A DNA stretch of 41,336 bases from a virus (IMGVR_UViG_3300028840_001625:1-41336), one strand, 5' to 3'. Shown: positions 24,615 through 32,159, numbered from the stretch's first letter. Program-made: numbers and translations. Notes: a model not told the origin generated them from the letters alone.

Positions 24615-24694
24615 AACCGTCGGCGAGATTCGAACTCGCATTTTCAGCTCCAATTACGATTAGTTGCTTAGAAGGCAACCTCGGCTACGACGGC
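24615..24694 (-). tRNA. Aberrant tRNA-Arg-like gene (anticodon TCT) without a normal D-arm
   Basis: Acceptor GCCGTCG pairs with CGACGGT (G1-U72). The anticodon arm is GTTGC / CTTCTAA / GCAAC with anticodon TCT, and the T-arm is GCGAG TTCGAAT CTCGC. As in the gene at 24391, the D-arm position holds only TAGCCGAG, and 23 bases with the end GGAGCTGAAAAT separate the anticodon and T arms. The motif TAATTGGAGCTG in that spacer recalls D-loop bases (GG plus AGCT). The upstream CDS stops on the base just before this RNA. Both anticodons read arginine codons (AGA here, CGA/CGN in the partner). Confidence 0.6.
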
Positions 24695-24889
24695 TTATTT
24701 TCGTTTCAAGTCGGTTACGATTTCCCCACAATCGGGGCAAGTCAACCAATTCCACATTCCACCTTTGGCTAAAGTTTCTTTCAAACTTTTATACCTAAAC
24801 GATTTTACACATTTGTTACAAAAATAGTTGAAACCCTTTTTTGTAACCGTTACTTGTTCATCTAAACCCTTAGATGTATTTCTTGGCAT
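24695..24889 (-). CDS. Zinc-ribbon protein
   Basis: The 64-residue protein has two CxxC knuckles (CNKCVKSF and CPDCGEI) spaced 27 residues apart, which is enough for a four-Cys zinc ribbon. The sequence reads NYFCNKCVKSFRYKSLKET, then WLTCPDCGEIVTDL. Such ribbons bind nucleic acids or ribosomal partners. Its stop codon abuts the 5' end of the tRNA-like gene at 24694, and its start overlaps the preceding gene by 20 bases. Confidence 0.8.
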   Translation of the reverse strand: MPRNTSKGLDEQVTVTKKGFNYFCNKCVKSFRYKSLKETLAKGGMWNWLTCPDCGEIVTDLKRK

Positions 24890-25373
24890 ATTCGTGATCC
24901 TTTGAAAAATTACTTACATTACTTTTTAACGCTTTCTTCAAGTCACCAAAATACTTGTCTATCGATTTTAGGATTTGATCAGGTGATCCAGTTTTCTTAC
25001 GTACAGGAACTTTTACTCTATCATACGCCATATAAGAATCAGGACCCGGTTTAATAACAAAACTTCCTGCTCCACTTGGATCAAATTGAAGTTTATCTTT
25101 CATCTTACCACTTTTTTCAAATCCCCAAATAAACATACGATTACTAACTATATCATTTTCAAAATATCCACCAGACCAATCATTCTTTTGACCTAACGCG
25201 AATACGATATGAATACTCGGTTCAAAACGTCCACCAAATTCAACTTGAGAAAATGACTTTGGAAAATGTTTCTTTATTACACTTTCAATTTGTTTCACAA
25301 AATCATCAGTACTCATTGTTGCTTCGTTGAGTTTACCCTTTTCCAATACTTCTTTCCATTGTTTACTATCCAT
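24870..25373 (-). CDS. Protein with capsid-targeting-like N-terminus (KLNE type)
   Basis: This 167-residue protein begins MDSKQWKEVLEKGKLNEATM. The first 17 residues end in L-N-E and match those of the 108-residue protein at 6644-6970, although this gene is far from the virion block. The body has a FGGRFEPSIHIVFALGQKND strand region and GAGSFVIKPGPDSYMAYDRV, followed by a C-terminal helix pair. No family was recognised. If the leader is a capsid-targeting peptide, the protein would be injected with the DNA. It is driven by the TTGACA promoter at 25404. Confidence 0.78.
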   Translation of the reverse strand: MDSKQWKEVLEKGKLNEATMSTDDFVKQIESVIKKHFPKSFSQVEFGGRFEPSIHIVFALGQKNDWSGGYFENDIVSNRMFIWGFEKSGKMKDKLQFDPSGAGSFVIKPGPDSYMAYDRVKVPVRKKTGSPDQILKSIDKYFGDLKKALKSNVSNFSKDHEYAKKYI

Positions 25374-25403
25374 CTATATTCTCCATAAATGATTACTTAT
25401 ATA

Positions 25404-25432
25404 AATATACGAAAAATAAAAAGAATTGTCAA
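25404..25432 (-). promoter_or_regulatory. Sigma70-type promoter TTGACA-N17-TATATT
   Basis: On the minus strand TTGACA (25432-25427), 17 bases, TATATT followed by TATA (25409-25404). The bases just upstream repeat those of the promoter at 11997. It lies 31 bases before the start of the KLNE-type gene and just after the stop of the 122-residue gene. Confidence 0.83.
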
Positions 25433-25447
25433 CTGTTTTCTGATTTT

Positions 25448-25816
25448 TTATGACAACAATTCAATCTCTATACTCAATACTTCATGAATAAATGTACCGA
25501 TATTTTGTAAGTCTTTTGCCTTTGTCTCGGGCAAATGTATCTCTTTGTTCCTATCATCTAATGCTTGATCTACAACAAGTCTATACGTGTCCATCTTGGA
25601 AAATGGTAAATGATTTCTTATTTGTGTAGTAAATACAAATAAATCCTCTACCCGTATCTTATCCTTTTGGAATACGTGTTTTACTGGAGTATCAACAGAT
25701 GGAATACCTAATGCGGAAACAATCTTGTCGTTTACCCGATATACAGATACTAAAACTTTTACCTTTTGTGATTTTTTAACCGTTGTTTTAGTTGTCTTTT
25801 CTTTCGTTTCTGCCAT
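25448..25816 (-). CDS. Unknown protein, basic N-terminal tail
   Basis: The 122-residue protein starts with a low-complexity Lys/Thr tail (MAETKEKTTKTTVKKSQKVK). An ordered domain follows (VLVSVYRVNDKIVSALGIPS, EDLFVFTTQIRNHLPFSKMD) and ends EVLSIEIELLS. AAAAGGAG precedes the ATG. It follows the HAD gene by one base. No known family. Confidence 0.75.
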   Translation of the reverse strand: MAETKEKTTKTTVKKSQKVKVLVSVYRVNDKIVSALGIPSVDTPVKHVFQKDKIRVEDLFVFTTQIRNHLPFSKMDTYRLVVDQALDDRNKEIHLPETKAKDLQNIGTFIHEVLSIEIELLS

Positions 25817-25817
25817 T

Positions 25818-26351
25818 TTATTCTCCTTTTAATTTATTTATCGCCTCTTGAATCAAATCTTCATGAAACCCTTTTTCCATTGTAGTATGTATAAACTTTC
25901 CCTTATGTAAGGGCTCAATATCAGACAATTCATCATCTATAATTATATAAGAATCAACATTTTTATTCTCACTCAACCATAAATTTATCTCATTTCCACG
26001 TTCATGTTCCCAAAACATTTGTAAATCATTTATAGTTTTGATTCCTATATCCTCTTTATACTCTTTCCAAACTGGCGTCCTTCCTATAACAATCCCACGA
26101 AAGTCGGCGTTCATCAAATACATAATCAACTCATTTATTGGATGTAAATCTCGCCATGACGATGATATAACTACAAATGCTTGCGTTTCATCTATAACCT
26201 TGTTGATGTTTTCTACCAACTTTGGATCAATCATTTTTTGACTATACAAATTACGATCACCATCTTTATTCGCTTTCGCAAATGTACGGGCGTCACTGAT
26301 AGAATCATTGGTACATATTACTCCATCAAAATCTAAAAATATAACTTTCAT
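25818..26351 (-). CDS. HAD-superfamily phosphatase-like protein
   Basis: The 177-residue protein shows HAD motif I (IFLDFDGVICTND, nucleophile Asp), motif II (VISSSWRD) and motif IV (IIIDDELSDI). Its size and the SSSWR element match the HAD domain seen in 'Swiss-army-knife' RNA-repair proteins and stand-alone phage copies. The substrate is not known; RNA 3'-phosphate or nucleotide is possible. ATGA overlaps with the preceding small membrane gene. Confidence 0.87.
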   Translation of the reverse strand: MKVIFLDFDGVICTNDSISDARTFAKANKDGDRNLYSQKMIDPKLVENINKVIDETQAFVVISSSWRDLHPINELIMYLMNADFRGIVIGRTPVWKEYKEDIGIKTINDLQMFWEHERGNEINLWLSENKNVDSYIIIDDELSDIEPLHKGKFIHTTMEKGFHEDLIQEAINKLKGE

Positions 26352-26521
26352 CCTAATAACTCCGGATATTTCATTTCAAAATACTTGAATATCGCCACTA
26401 TTGTAAATGCGATTATTACACCATATCTTTCTATTACAATACCAAATATAATGGCGAATACACAAAATATAATCCATCCAATACATTTTATTTTTTGTTT
26501 TTTCTTCTCTTTTTCATCCAT
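26348..26521 (-). CDS. 57-residue membrane protein nested between SNF2 and HAD genes
   Basis: The protein starts MDEKEKKKQKIKCIGWIIFC and has two hydrophobic helices (IGWIIFCVFAIIFGIVI and GVIIAFTIVAIFKYF). Its first 11 codons overlap the end of the SNF2 gene in another frame, and its stop overlaps the HAD start as ATGA. GAAAAGAGAAG-type bases precede it only weakly, so translation probably depends on coupling. No function known. Confidence 0.6.
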   Translation of the reverse strand: MDEKEKKKQKIKCIGWIIFCVFAIIFGIVIERYGVIIAFTIVAIFKYFEMKYPELLG

Positions 26522-28476
26522 GCAAATAACTTGTTTATGTTTGTCGCCTTATCAAATATTTCTTCCTTACCAACTACCACACCATATACGTGTTCCTCAA
26601 TCGTATCTTCGCCTATCAAATAATATACGTTCACGGCATTCTTTTGTCCTATTCGATGGGCTCTATCCTCGGCTTGTGTTAGCATCGCCGGTGTCCAGGG
26701 TAACTCAAGAAACGCAACCTTGTCACACACATCTTGTAATCCGTCTATACCAACTCCACCAGATTGAACCGAGGCGACAAATAGTTGTATTCTCTTGTCC
26801 TTGATAAACTTGTTTACCAAATCCTCAACTTGATCACTCATTCCACCATATAATAATACAGCCCTATCTTTGTATTTCTCATAAACTTGTTCCGCAGCAT
26901 CCCTGTGATGCGTAAACAAAATCAACTTACTCGATTGTTCTAATGTATCATCTATCCACTCTAACGCCGCTTTCATTTTATACTCAACCGCAGCTTGTCG
27001 TAAATATTCTACCTTTACCATCTTCTCAGCAAACGCACTACGATTTTGTAACTTTTCGTCTACTGCTTCCAAGATTTCATGTTCACTCATTTCATCTTGT
27101 TTTCGTAGTTTCGTCTCATACCAATTTATAGAATCATCCTCAACTTTTTCGTAAGCCGGAACATCAGATAATGGCAAATAAACTACTTGTCTAACTTTAT
27201 CAGGTAACTCAGTTAAAACATCCCTTTTCATACGACGAATCATACAAGATTTTCTCAACTCAACTTGTAGTTCTTCCTCGTTCGCCGAACCATATGTCGT
27301 ACCAAACCCATTCCATTGTGGCGGAGCGTAGCGGTTTATAAATTTCCTCTTTCCACCAAAATGTGTGTCCAAAATTCCTAACAAATCAAGCTGTGGTGCT
27401 AATTCAACAGTTCGATTTAGTATCGGTGTACCGGTCGTCAAAATCTTGAATGGAACATTCTTGAAATTTTTGAGTATGTAATCCGTTCGAGCAGCTTTTG
27501 GATTTTTCAAATAGTGACTTTCGTCACATACAATGACTTTTGGTTTTCTTACCACAAAACGATTTGATACCTTTGACGCCATTGAATAACTTACAATGTA
27601 TAAATCACCAGGTGGAATGATTTTGTTCTTATCAACCGCAACCACACTTTTATGAGGCAACCACGTCTTTATTTCTCGCGCCCAATTTTTCTTCAGCATC
27701 GCTGGTACAACAATCAATGCTGGATATAGTTGATGGTACTCTATAATCGCTAACGCTTGTATTGTCTTTCCTAATCCCATTTCGTCAGCGATAAGGATTG
27801 ACCTTTTATGTTTTGAGTATTCCACCGATACTTTTTGGAATGGATATAGTTTCTCAAACATACCCTTGAATTCTTCCGTTTCTTCCATTTCAGCGGTTAC
27901 GGATAACTCAAATAACTTCTTTTGTTTCTCAATCTCTTTCTTTAGTCTCTGTTTCGCCTTTTTTACTTTTTCTTCGTCAATGTCATATCCTATTACTTTA
28001 ACTAATGGATGATTTGTTAGTTCATCAAATACATTTTCATCACGAATAATTGAAAACCAAACTCCATCTTGATTTTGGCGAAATTCAAATTGAAAATCTA
28101 AATCCTTCTTAAAAAATCCTATTAATATGTCAAACTTGTCTTTCGGTAACCAGGGTAACCTGACCTCTATTACATTATTATCACCTACTATTTTAATGTT
28201 TATTTTATCGTATACCGGTCGTTCCTTGTTAACTTCATCATTTTTTGAACTTAATGTTTCATAATCAATTTCATACTTGTCTAATACACTCTTGTTCTTT
28301 ACTAAACATTCATCTATAAGTTTTACTTTACCATAATCCGTTATCTTTCCTCTCAACAAGTGTTCCAATAATATTCTATCAGCGCCAGAAAATCCCTGTA
28401 TCTTTCCTTGTTTAACAAAATCAAGAAATAGTTTAGCGAATTTTACGGTATAATGTTCATTATAGTTGTTACTCAC
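26488..28476 (-). CDS. SNF2-family (SF2) DNA helicase/translocase
   Basis: The 662-residue protein shows the SNF2 motifs in order: DEMGLGKTIQALAIIEYHQL (I), VPAMLKKNW (Ia), VCDESHYLKNPKAARTD (II, DESH), LTTGTPILNRTVELA (III), then VASVQSGGVGIDGLQ (V) and AEDRAHRIGQKNAVNVYYLI (VI). Residues 1-200 form an N-terminal domain without a named motif (KFAKLFLDFVKQGKIQGFSG). SNF2 proteins move along duplex DNA and displace proteins; phage copies may help replication or counter host proteins. GGAGAGAG precedes ATG 28476. Confidence 0.93.
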   Translation of the reverse strand: MSNNYNEHYTVKFAKLFLDFVKQGKIQGFSGADRILLEHLLRGKITDYGKVKLIDECLVKNKSVLDKYEIDYETLSSKNDEVNKERPVYDKINIKIVGDNNVIEVRLPWLPKDKFDILIGFFKKDLDFQFEFRQNQDGVWFSIIRDENVFDELTNHPLVKVIGYDIDEEKVKKAKQRLKKEIEKQKKLFELSVTAEMEETEEFKGMFEKLYPFQKVSVEYSKHKRSILIADEMGLGKTIQALAIIEYHQLYPALIVVPAMLKKNWAREIKTWLPHKSVVAVDKNKIIPPGDLYIVSYSMASKVSNRFVVRKPKVIVCDESHYLKNPKAARTDYILKNFKNVPFKILTTGTPILNRTVELAPQLDLLGILDTHFGGKRKFINRYAPPQWNGFGTTYGSANEEELQVELRKSCMIRRMKRDVLTELPDKVRQVVYLPLSDVPAYEKVEDDSINWYETKLRKQDEMSEHEILEAVDEKLQNRSAFAEKMVKVEYLRQAAVEYKMKAALEWIDDTLEQSSKLILFTHHRDAAEQVYEKYKDRAVLLYGGMSDQVEDLVNKFIKDKRIQLFVASVQSGGVGIDGLQDVCDKVAFLELPWTPAMLTQAEDRAHRIGQKNAVNVYYLIGEDTIEEHVYGVVVGKEEIFDKATNINKLFAWMKKRRKNKK

Positions 28477-28769
28477 ATACTCTCTCCGATTTGGATTACT
28501 CTACCATAAACGTTCTTTGTCCAACCGTTTATCCGTCCATGATTATTTCCAATCAATAGTCCACGTTTATCATTTTTTCCTTTTACTAAATGTGTATAAA
28601 GATTTCCCTTGACCTTACAATAAACTATGTCGCCTACATTACATTCTTCCCACGTCACCGGTTCCAGTGTAACCGGTTGACGAGATTTGATTAACGGCAT
28701 CATAGAGTTGCCAGGTTCTTTGGAAATTATTGTCTCTCCATTCAATAACTTTTCAACTTTCCAATTCAA
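28473..28769 (-). CDS. S24/S26-like serine peptidase-fold protein, Ser-His variant
   Basis: The core has GNSMMPLIKSRQPVTLEPV (Ser followed by Met, as in LexA, UmuD and signal peptidase I) and VGDIVYCKVKGNLYTHLVKG. A His stands where LexA has the catalytic Lys, as in SipW-type peptidases. The end (LLIGNNHGRINGWTKNVYGR) is typical of the fold. I place the start at TTG 28769 (98 residues) because GGAG lies 7 bases upstream; a TTG at 28850 would add 27 residues and overlap the Nudix gene by 98 bases. No HTH or transmembrane segment is present. Whether it cleaves a protein is unknown. Confidence 0.72.
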   Translation of the reverse strand: MNWKVEKLLNGETIISKEPGNSMMPLIKSRQPVTLEPVTWEECNVGDIVYCKVKGNLYTHLVKGKNDKRGLLIGNNHGRINGWTKNVYGRVIQIGESM

Positions 28770-29196
28770 ATACTTTCTCCAAAATGGGCTCAAATCGTCT
28801 AAAGATACGCCAACGGGCTTCCTCTTTGTCGATAAATCCTGCCCAATCAATCTCTCTTATTTGTAGTAAATCCTTTGGTATTGTTGGATAAATGTGTTTT
28901 ATAAAATGTTTGTCCTTTATCCTAACAACAAACCAAAATACTTTCTTGTATGTCTTACCTTGTTTATTCTTATAGTTTATTACTTTTGGTTCACCACTTT
29001 CTACCATGTCGGGCGAAAACTCAACCCCGAATTCCTCTCTCGTTTCTCTTATCGCTGCGTCTAACTCACTCTCTCCAATCTCTATCTTTCCCTTTGGAAT
29101 GCTGTATGAGCCTTTCCACGGTGCTCCGGTGGGATGTCCTAATAAAATACTATCTTCGTAGATAATAACTAAACCGGCCGATTTCTCTATTCCCAT
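28753..29196 (-). CDS. Nudix hydrolase
   Basis: The 147-residue protein has a full Nudix box, from GKIEIGESELDAAIRE to TREEFGVEF. Upstream is GAPWKGSYSIPKG, and LLGHPTGAPW is typical of the MutT-like/diadenosine group. Nudix enzymes split nucleoside diphosphates linked to another group (NTPs, ApnA, RNA caps, NAD-like). The substrate cannot be told from sequence. The gene follows a TATATTTATA box and GGTGAG ribosome site. Confidence 0.92.
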   Translation of the reverse strand: MGIEKSAGLVIIYEDSILLGHPTGAPWKGSYSIPKGKIEIGESELDAAIRETREEFGVEFSPDMVESGEPKVINYKNKQGKTYKKVFWFVVRIKDKHFIKHIYPTIPKDLLQIREIDWAGFIDKEEARWRIFRRFEPILEKVFELES

Positions 29197-29204
29197 TTCT
29201 CACC

Positions 29205-29218
29205 TATATATAAATATA
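29205..29218 (-). promoter_or_regulatory. TATATTTATA box upstream of Nudix operon
   Basis: On the minus strand the site is TTATATATTTATATATAGG, about 15 bases before ATG 29196. No TTGACA lies at the right spacing upstream. It shares the core of the boxes at 9114, 32133 and 35704. Confidence 0.4.
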
Positions 29219-29223
29219 TAACT

Positions 29224-29601
29224 TTAGTATTTCCAACCATTTTTCTCAACATATATCCATTCACGTAATTCACCACCATATGAATTGTAATCATACATAA
29301 CTTTTATCGTGTCGCCAACTTCAATGTGTCGAATAATAGCTGGGTCGGTAATAACCTTGTTACCAATGTTCGGAACAACCAACACTATACTATTTTCATT
29401 CTTCTCAATAAAACTACCATCAGGTACAATGATTTCCGTTTCAACCGGTAATGCTAATCCTACAAAAAGAAAACCAAAAATTATTGTAAAAAAAGCTAAA
29501 AAGAACCCGAACCCCATCATTCCATCAAGATCAATCATCACTCCAAGAAAGAATATAATAATACCAACTGCTAAAAGTATTCCACTAATTATCAAAACCA
29601 T
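29224..29601 (-). CDS. NfeD-like small membrane protein
   Basis: The 125-residue protein has two or three helices (MVLIISGILLAVGIIIFFLG and MGFGFFLAFFTIIFGFLFVG) followed by a short soluble region (VEVGDTIKVMYDYNSYGGEL-like strands). The two-helix plus beta-domain layout recalls small NfeD/DUF-type proteins, but I do not claim homology. It lies between the Thg1-like gene and the Nudix promoter, with AGGAGATTAAG before the ATG. Confidence 0.75.
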   Translation of the reverse strand: MVLIISGILLAVGIIIFFLGVMIDLDGMMGFGFFLAFFTIIFGFLFVGLALPVETEIIVPDGSFIEKNENSIVLVVPNIGNKVITDPAIIRHIEVGDTIKVMYDYNSYGGELREWIYVEKNGWKY

Positions 29602-29604
29602 AAC

Positions 29605-30375
29605 TTAATCTCCTATATTTCTACTTGTTATCCATTTTTCAATTATATATCTTTTATCCTTTACAAAATATGGTATTCTTGTATCGGCGACCCAGCGTGA
29701 CCTTTCCACCATTCCATCACCAACTACCACATCGTAACTTTCTTTATATACGACAAATCCCCACTTTTGTAAAGGTGTAAGATTATCCCACAAAATACCC
29801 TTTTTATAACACATATCAACCATTTCTTGTTGATTCTTTCCATTACATTCACTGTGACTATATAATGAACGAGCAAGAGCTTGAATGGAATTTCTCTTGG
29901 CATCTTGTTGTCTCCAAATGAAAACATTTTCTATTTCGCCGACAGTTGGCACATTGAAAACTCGGGCATCAAATAATGCTGATGTCCATTGATCAAAATG
30001 ACCCACTCCCTTTAGATTGAAATGTGCGGTGAACGCGGAAGCCATAATGGATGTGATCTTTTGTATCTTTCCACCAAAATACATTTGTGAATCAGGATTC
30101 GCCCATCCATTCAATAAAAATGTGACTTCATCAGATTGCCCGTAAGCCATAAGTATTTGTCCTACATCACGACATAAATCAATAGTCGCTTGTTGAAACA
30201 ATAATGACAAACGATAATCAAATGGTTTCTCGATGTTCATTCGTTTTACCCATGTGTGAAACGCCTTACCATCAAGGCGAACAAACGTAGGCATATTTTG
30301 ATTTACATATCCTAACTCCGGAGAATAAAATTCCTTCTCATACATTTTCATCCGGTCGCCTAATGAATCACTCAT
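29605..30375 (-). CDS. Thg1-like tRNA guanylyltransferase / 3'-5' polymerase
   Basis: The protein has the Thg1 metal-binding motifs: FVRLDGKAFHTW (Asp-Gly of the first site), and AYGQSDEVTFLLNGW (SDE of the second site), placed 50 residues apart as in Thg1. The rest matches Thg1 length and features (GGKIQKITSIMASAFTAHFN, NVFIWRQQDAKRNSI). Eukaryotic Thg1 adds G-1 to tRNA-His; bacterial and phage Thg1-like proteins repair 5'-truncated tRNAs by 3'-5' addition. I start at ATG 30375 because GGAGG lies just before it. It fits the RNA-repair group in this window (HAD, tRNAs). Confidence 0.92.
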   Translation of the reverse strand: MSDSLGDRMKMYEKEFYSPELGYVNQNMPTFVRLDGKAFHTWVKRMNIEKPFDYRLSLLFQQATIDLCRDVGQILMAYGQSDEVTFLLNGWANPDSQMYFGGKIQKITSIMASAFTAHFNLKGVGHFDQWTSALFDARVFNVPTVGEIENVFIWRQQDAKRNSIQALARSLYSHSECNGKNQQEMVDMCYKKGILWDNLTPLQKWGFVVYKESYDVVVGDGMVERSRWVADTRIPYFVKDKRYIIEKWITSRNIGD

Positions 30376-30662
30376 AATTCCTCCGTCCATTGACAATGTT
30401 CATACGCATCGTTTGAGCCTTCTTCATACTTTAGTTGCATAACTTCATCTATTTCATCTAAAAGTTCTTTGCTCAATTTTATACCAAATTCCACACAAGA
30501 TTCTAACTTAGCCATCAATACATTGTAACGATAATTTACTTCAGATAAAGTAACGTGTTGTATAAACTTTCCATCAATCCATAACTCCGCATCATAATAT
30601 GGATATGAACCATCAATCTTTTTTACGTTACGATATTCTTTATCACGATACTTTTTTCCCAT
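30372..30662 (-). CDS. Unknown small protein coupled to Thg1-like gene
   Basis: The 96-residue protein (start at ATG 30662, MGKKYRDKEYRNVKKIDG) has a strand-rich N-terminal half (YDAELWIDGKFIQHVTLSEV). A helical C-terminal half with acidic residues follows (KELLDEIDEVMQLKYEEGSN). Its stop overlaps the Thg1-like start. An ATG at 30674 is the alternative. No known family. Confidence 0.7.
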   Translation of the reverse strand: MGKKYRDKEYRNVKKIDGSYPYYDAELWIDGKFIQHVTLSEVNYRYNVLMAKLESCVEFGIKLSKELLDEIDEVMQLKYEEGSNDAYEHCQWTEEL

Positions 30663-30849
30663 CTTTCTTTCCATAATTTATTTTACTTACATCATACTCA
30701 CTTATTATTTTTGACATTTCATTACATTTTTGGAGCCACAAAGCATCGTCCTTGAGTGTCGTTTTACCATCTTTCTTCTTTTCACGGTACTTCCTACTAT
30801 ACTCAACAAACGACCTTATGACTTCCATTGTCTCTTTGTGTGTCGCCAT
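30643..30849 (-). CDS. Small basic protein of unknown function
   Basis: The 68-residue protein begins MATHKETMEVIRSFVEYSRK and is basic and helical (KYREKKKDGKTTLKDDALWL). AAAGGAG precedes the ATG. Its end overlaps the next gene by about 20 bases. No family recognised. Confidence 0.68.
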   Translation of the reverse strand: MATHKETMEVIRSFVEYSRKYREKKKDGKTTLKDDALWLQKCNEMSKIISEYDVSKINYGKKDGKKVS

Positions 30850-30850
30850 T

Positions 30851-31030
30851 TTACTCCTTTACTTTGACTACATTATGTTTTACATGAACATATAAAAGAA
30901 TGGCCATTACCCCAATCAAATATACACCCGCCCAATCAATAGGTACATTGAATATAGAATACTTTACCATTATTACAAATACCGGTATAGCCATTAACGC
31001 AATTATTATGTTTCTCATACGTTCTTTCAT
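30851..31030 (-). CDS. Small two-helix membrane protein
   Basis: I start at ATG 31030 (MKERMRNIIIALMAIPVFVI) because AAAGGAAG precedes it; 31087 would run through the promoter. The 59-residue protein has two transmembrane helices (NIIIALMAIPVFVIMVKYSIF and WAGVYLIGVMAILLYVHV). It is the first gene after the promoter at 31059. Confidence 0.7.
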   Translation of the reverse strand: MKERMRNIIIALMAIPVFVIMVKYSIFNVPIDWAGVYLIGVMAILLYVHVKHNVVKVKE

Positions 31031-31058
31031 GACACTTCCTTTCATTATAAGTTGATAT

Positions 31059-31087
31059 AATATAATAAATAAAAATGGATTTGTCAA
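31059..31087 (-). promoter_or_regulatory. Sigma70-type promoter TTGACA-N17-TATATT
   Basis: On the minus strand TTGACA (31087-31082), 17 bases, TATATT (31064-31059), with AACAG just upstream, as in two other promoters of this class. It stands between a terminator and the 59-residue membrane-protein gene. Confidence 0.83.
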
Positions 31088-31099
31088 CTGTTTTTTTAG

Positions 31100-31126
31100 A
31101 AAAAAAGGGCGATTCCTCGCCCTTTC
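31100..31126 (-). terminator. Intrinsic terminator after the zinc-ribbon gene
   Basis: On the minus strand AAAGGGCGAG-GAA-TCGCCC pairs around a short loop and is followed by seven T. It lies 32 bases after the stop at 31158. The run of A on the other side makes it partly bidirectional. Confidence 0.88.
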
Positions 31127-31157
31127 GATGTAACCTTATACTTATTATACTAATAAC

Positions 31158-32027
31158 TTAAAACTTTGTTCCACATTTCGGGCAGAATGCAAAATTCTTC
31201 TTTCTTCGTTTACCACACTGAGTACAATATTCTCGTGTCGCTTCTTGAATGTTTACTCGTTTTTTGGATAATGGAAAGATTTGAAATTCTTCAATGTGAG
31301 AAACCCAACTTTCAAAATCAATATTCGTTTTATGGAATTTTTGTTTTGACTTTTTACCTTTCTCAATACGTCCAGTTTCTTCAGTTGGAACAGGTAAACT
31401 ACATTGCATTTCATCCCCAAGAGACACTTCCTTACAAGGATTTACATTACTTGTTGTAAATGAAATGTTATTATCACTACTATTTGAAATCGTTATCGTT
31501 CCACTTAAATTCGGATCAGCAGTATCTCCACCCGTATTACAATACCAATATGGTTCATATGGTGGGCAAGGCGTAATGTCTCGTTTATGGTAATGATGAT
31601 GGTAAATATGAGTAGATACCGGTTGAATCAACCAATTAGGAAATTGTCTTTCCTTATAAAACTCGATCTTGACTTTACCATTTTCGGCGACCAAATGACC
31701 ACGACCTTGTTCAATCTCATACGTCTCAAACTTGAACTTGTGTTTCTTCTTTCCACTCGCTGTTATATCAGGTGTGTCCAAAAATACGTGTTCACCAGGT
31801 TTCAAAACTAATCCACTTTCGGATGTCTTTTCGCCGTTTAAACTGATCATGGCGAGCCATGTGTAGGGCGTACAGTTGTCCAACTCAATTTGGAATTCCG
31901 TTCCGTCAGCCATAAAGACCTGATTGTAAGGATAAGTTTTGATTCTGGATTTGTTAATTGTGATGTGCGCTGATGGATAATCCATAACAGCGACGGATGA
32001 TGTGCTAACGCGTCTGTGTTGTTTCAT
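31158..32027 (-). CDS. Unknown protein with C-terminal zinc ribbon and His cluster
   Basis: The 289-residue protein begins MKQHRRVSTSSVAVMDYPSA. Residues 15-130 look like a beta-sandwich (INKSRIKTYPYNQVFMADGT, FQIELDNCTPYTWLAMISLN), a start also seen in other large-phage proteins of unknown role. A His-rich stretch (THIYHHHYHKRDI) follows near residue 145. The C-terminus is a zinc ribbon (YCTQCGKRRKKNFAFCPKCG). Its gene has AAGGAGAATTGCT before the ATG and a TATATTTATA box about 110 bases upstream. A structural or scaffolding role is possible but unsupported. Confidence 0.75.
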   Translation of the reverse strand: MKQHRRVSTSSVAVMDYPSAHITINKSRIKTYPYNQVFMADGTEFQIELDNCTPYTWLAMISLNGEKTSESGLVLKPGEHVFLDTPDITASGKKKHKFKFETYEIEQGRGHLVAENGKVKIEFYKERQFPNWLIQPVSTHIYHHHYHKRDITPCPPYEPYWYCNTGGDTADPNLSGTITISNSSDNNISFTTSNVNPCKEVSLGDEMQCSLPVPTEETGRIEKGKKSKQKFHKTNIDFESWVSHIEEFQIFPLSKKRVNIQEATREYCTQCGKRRKKNFAFCPKCGTKF

Positions 32028-32132
32028 AGCAATTCTCCTTATTTATTTGATAAATACCTGCAAACCAATTCATGTCCCGTTGGAACATTCTAAAGTCACC
32101 ATTAACTCTTGGCTAACAGATTGATGAATTAC

Positions 32133-32147
32133 ATATATAAATATATA
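32133..32147 (-). promoter_or_regulatory. TATATTTATA box upstream of zinc-ribbon gene
   Basis: On the minus strand the site is TTTATATATTTATATATG, about 110 bases before ATG 32027, with no -35 hexamer. Long untranslated leader (32028-32130) has no clear hairpin. Same core as the sites at 9114, 29205 and 35704. Confidence 0.4.
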
Positions 32148-32159
32148 AAAATTTATTTT

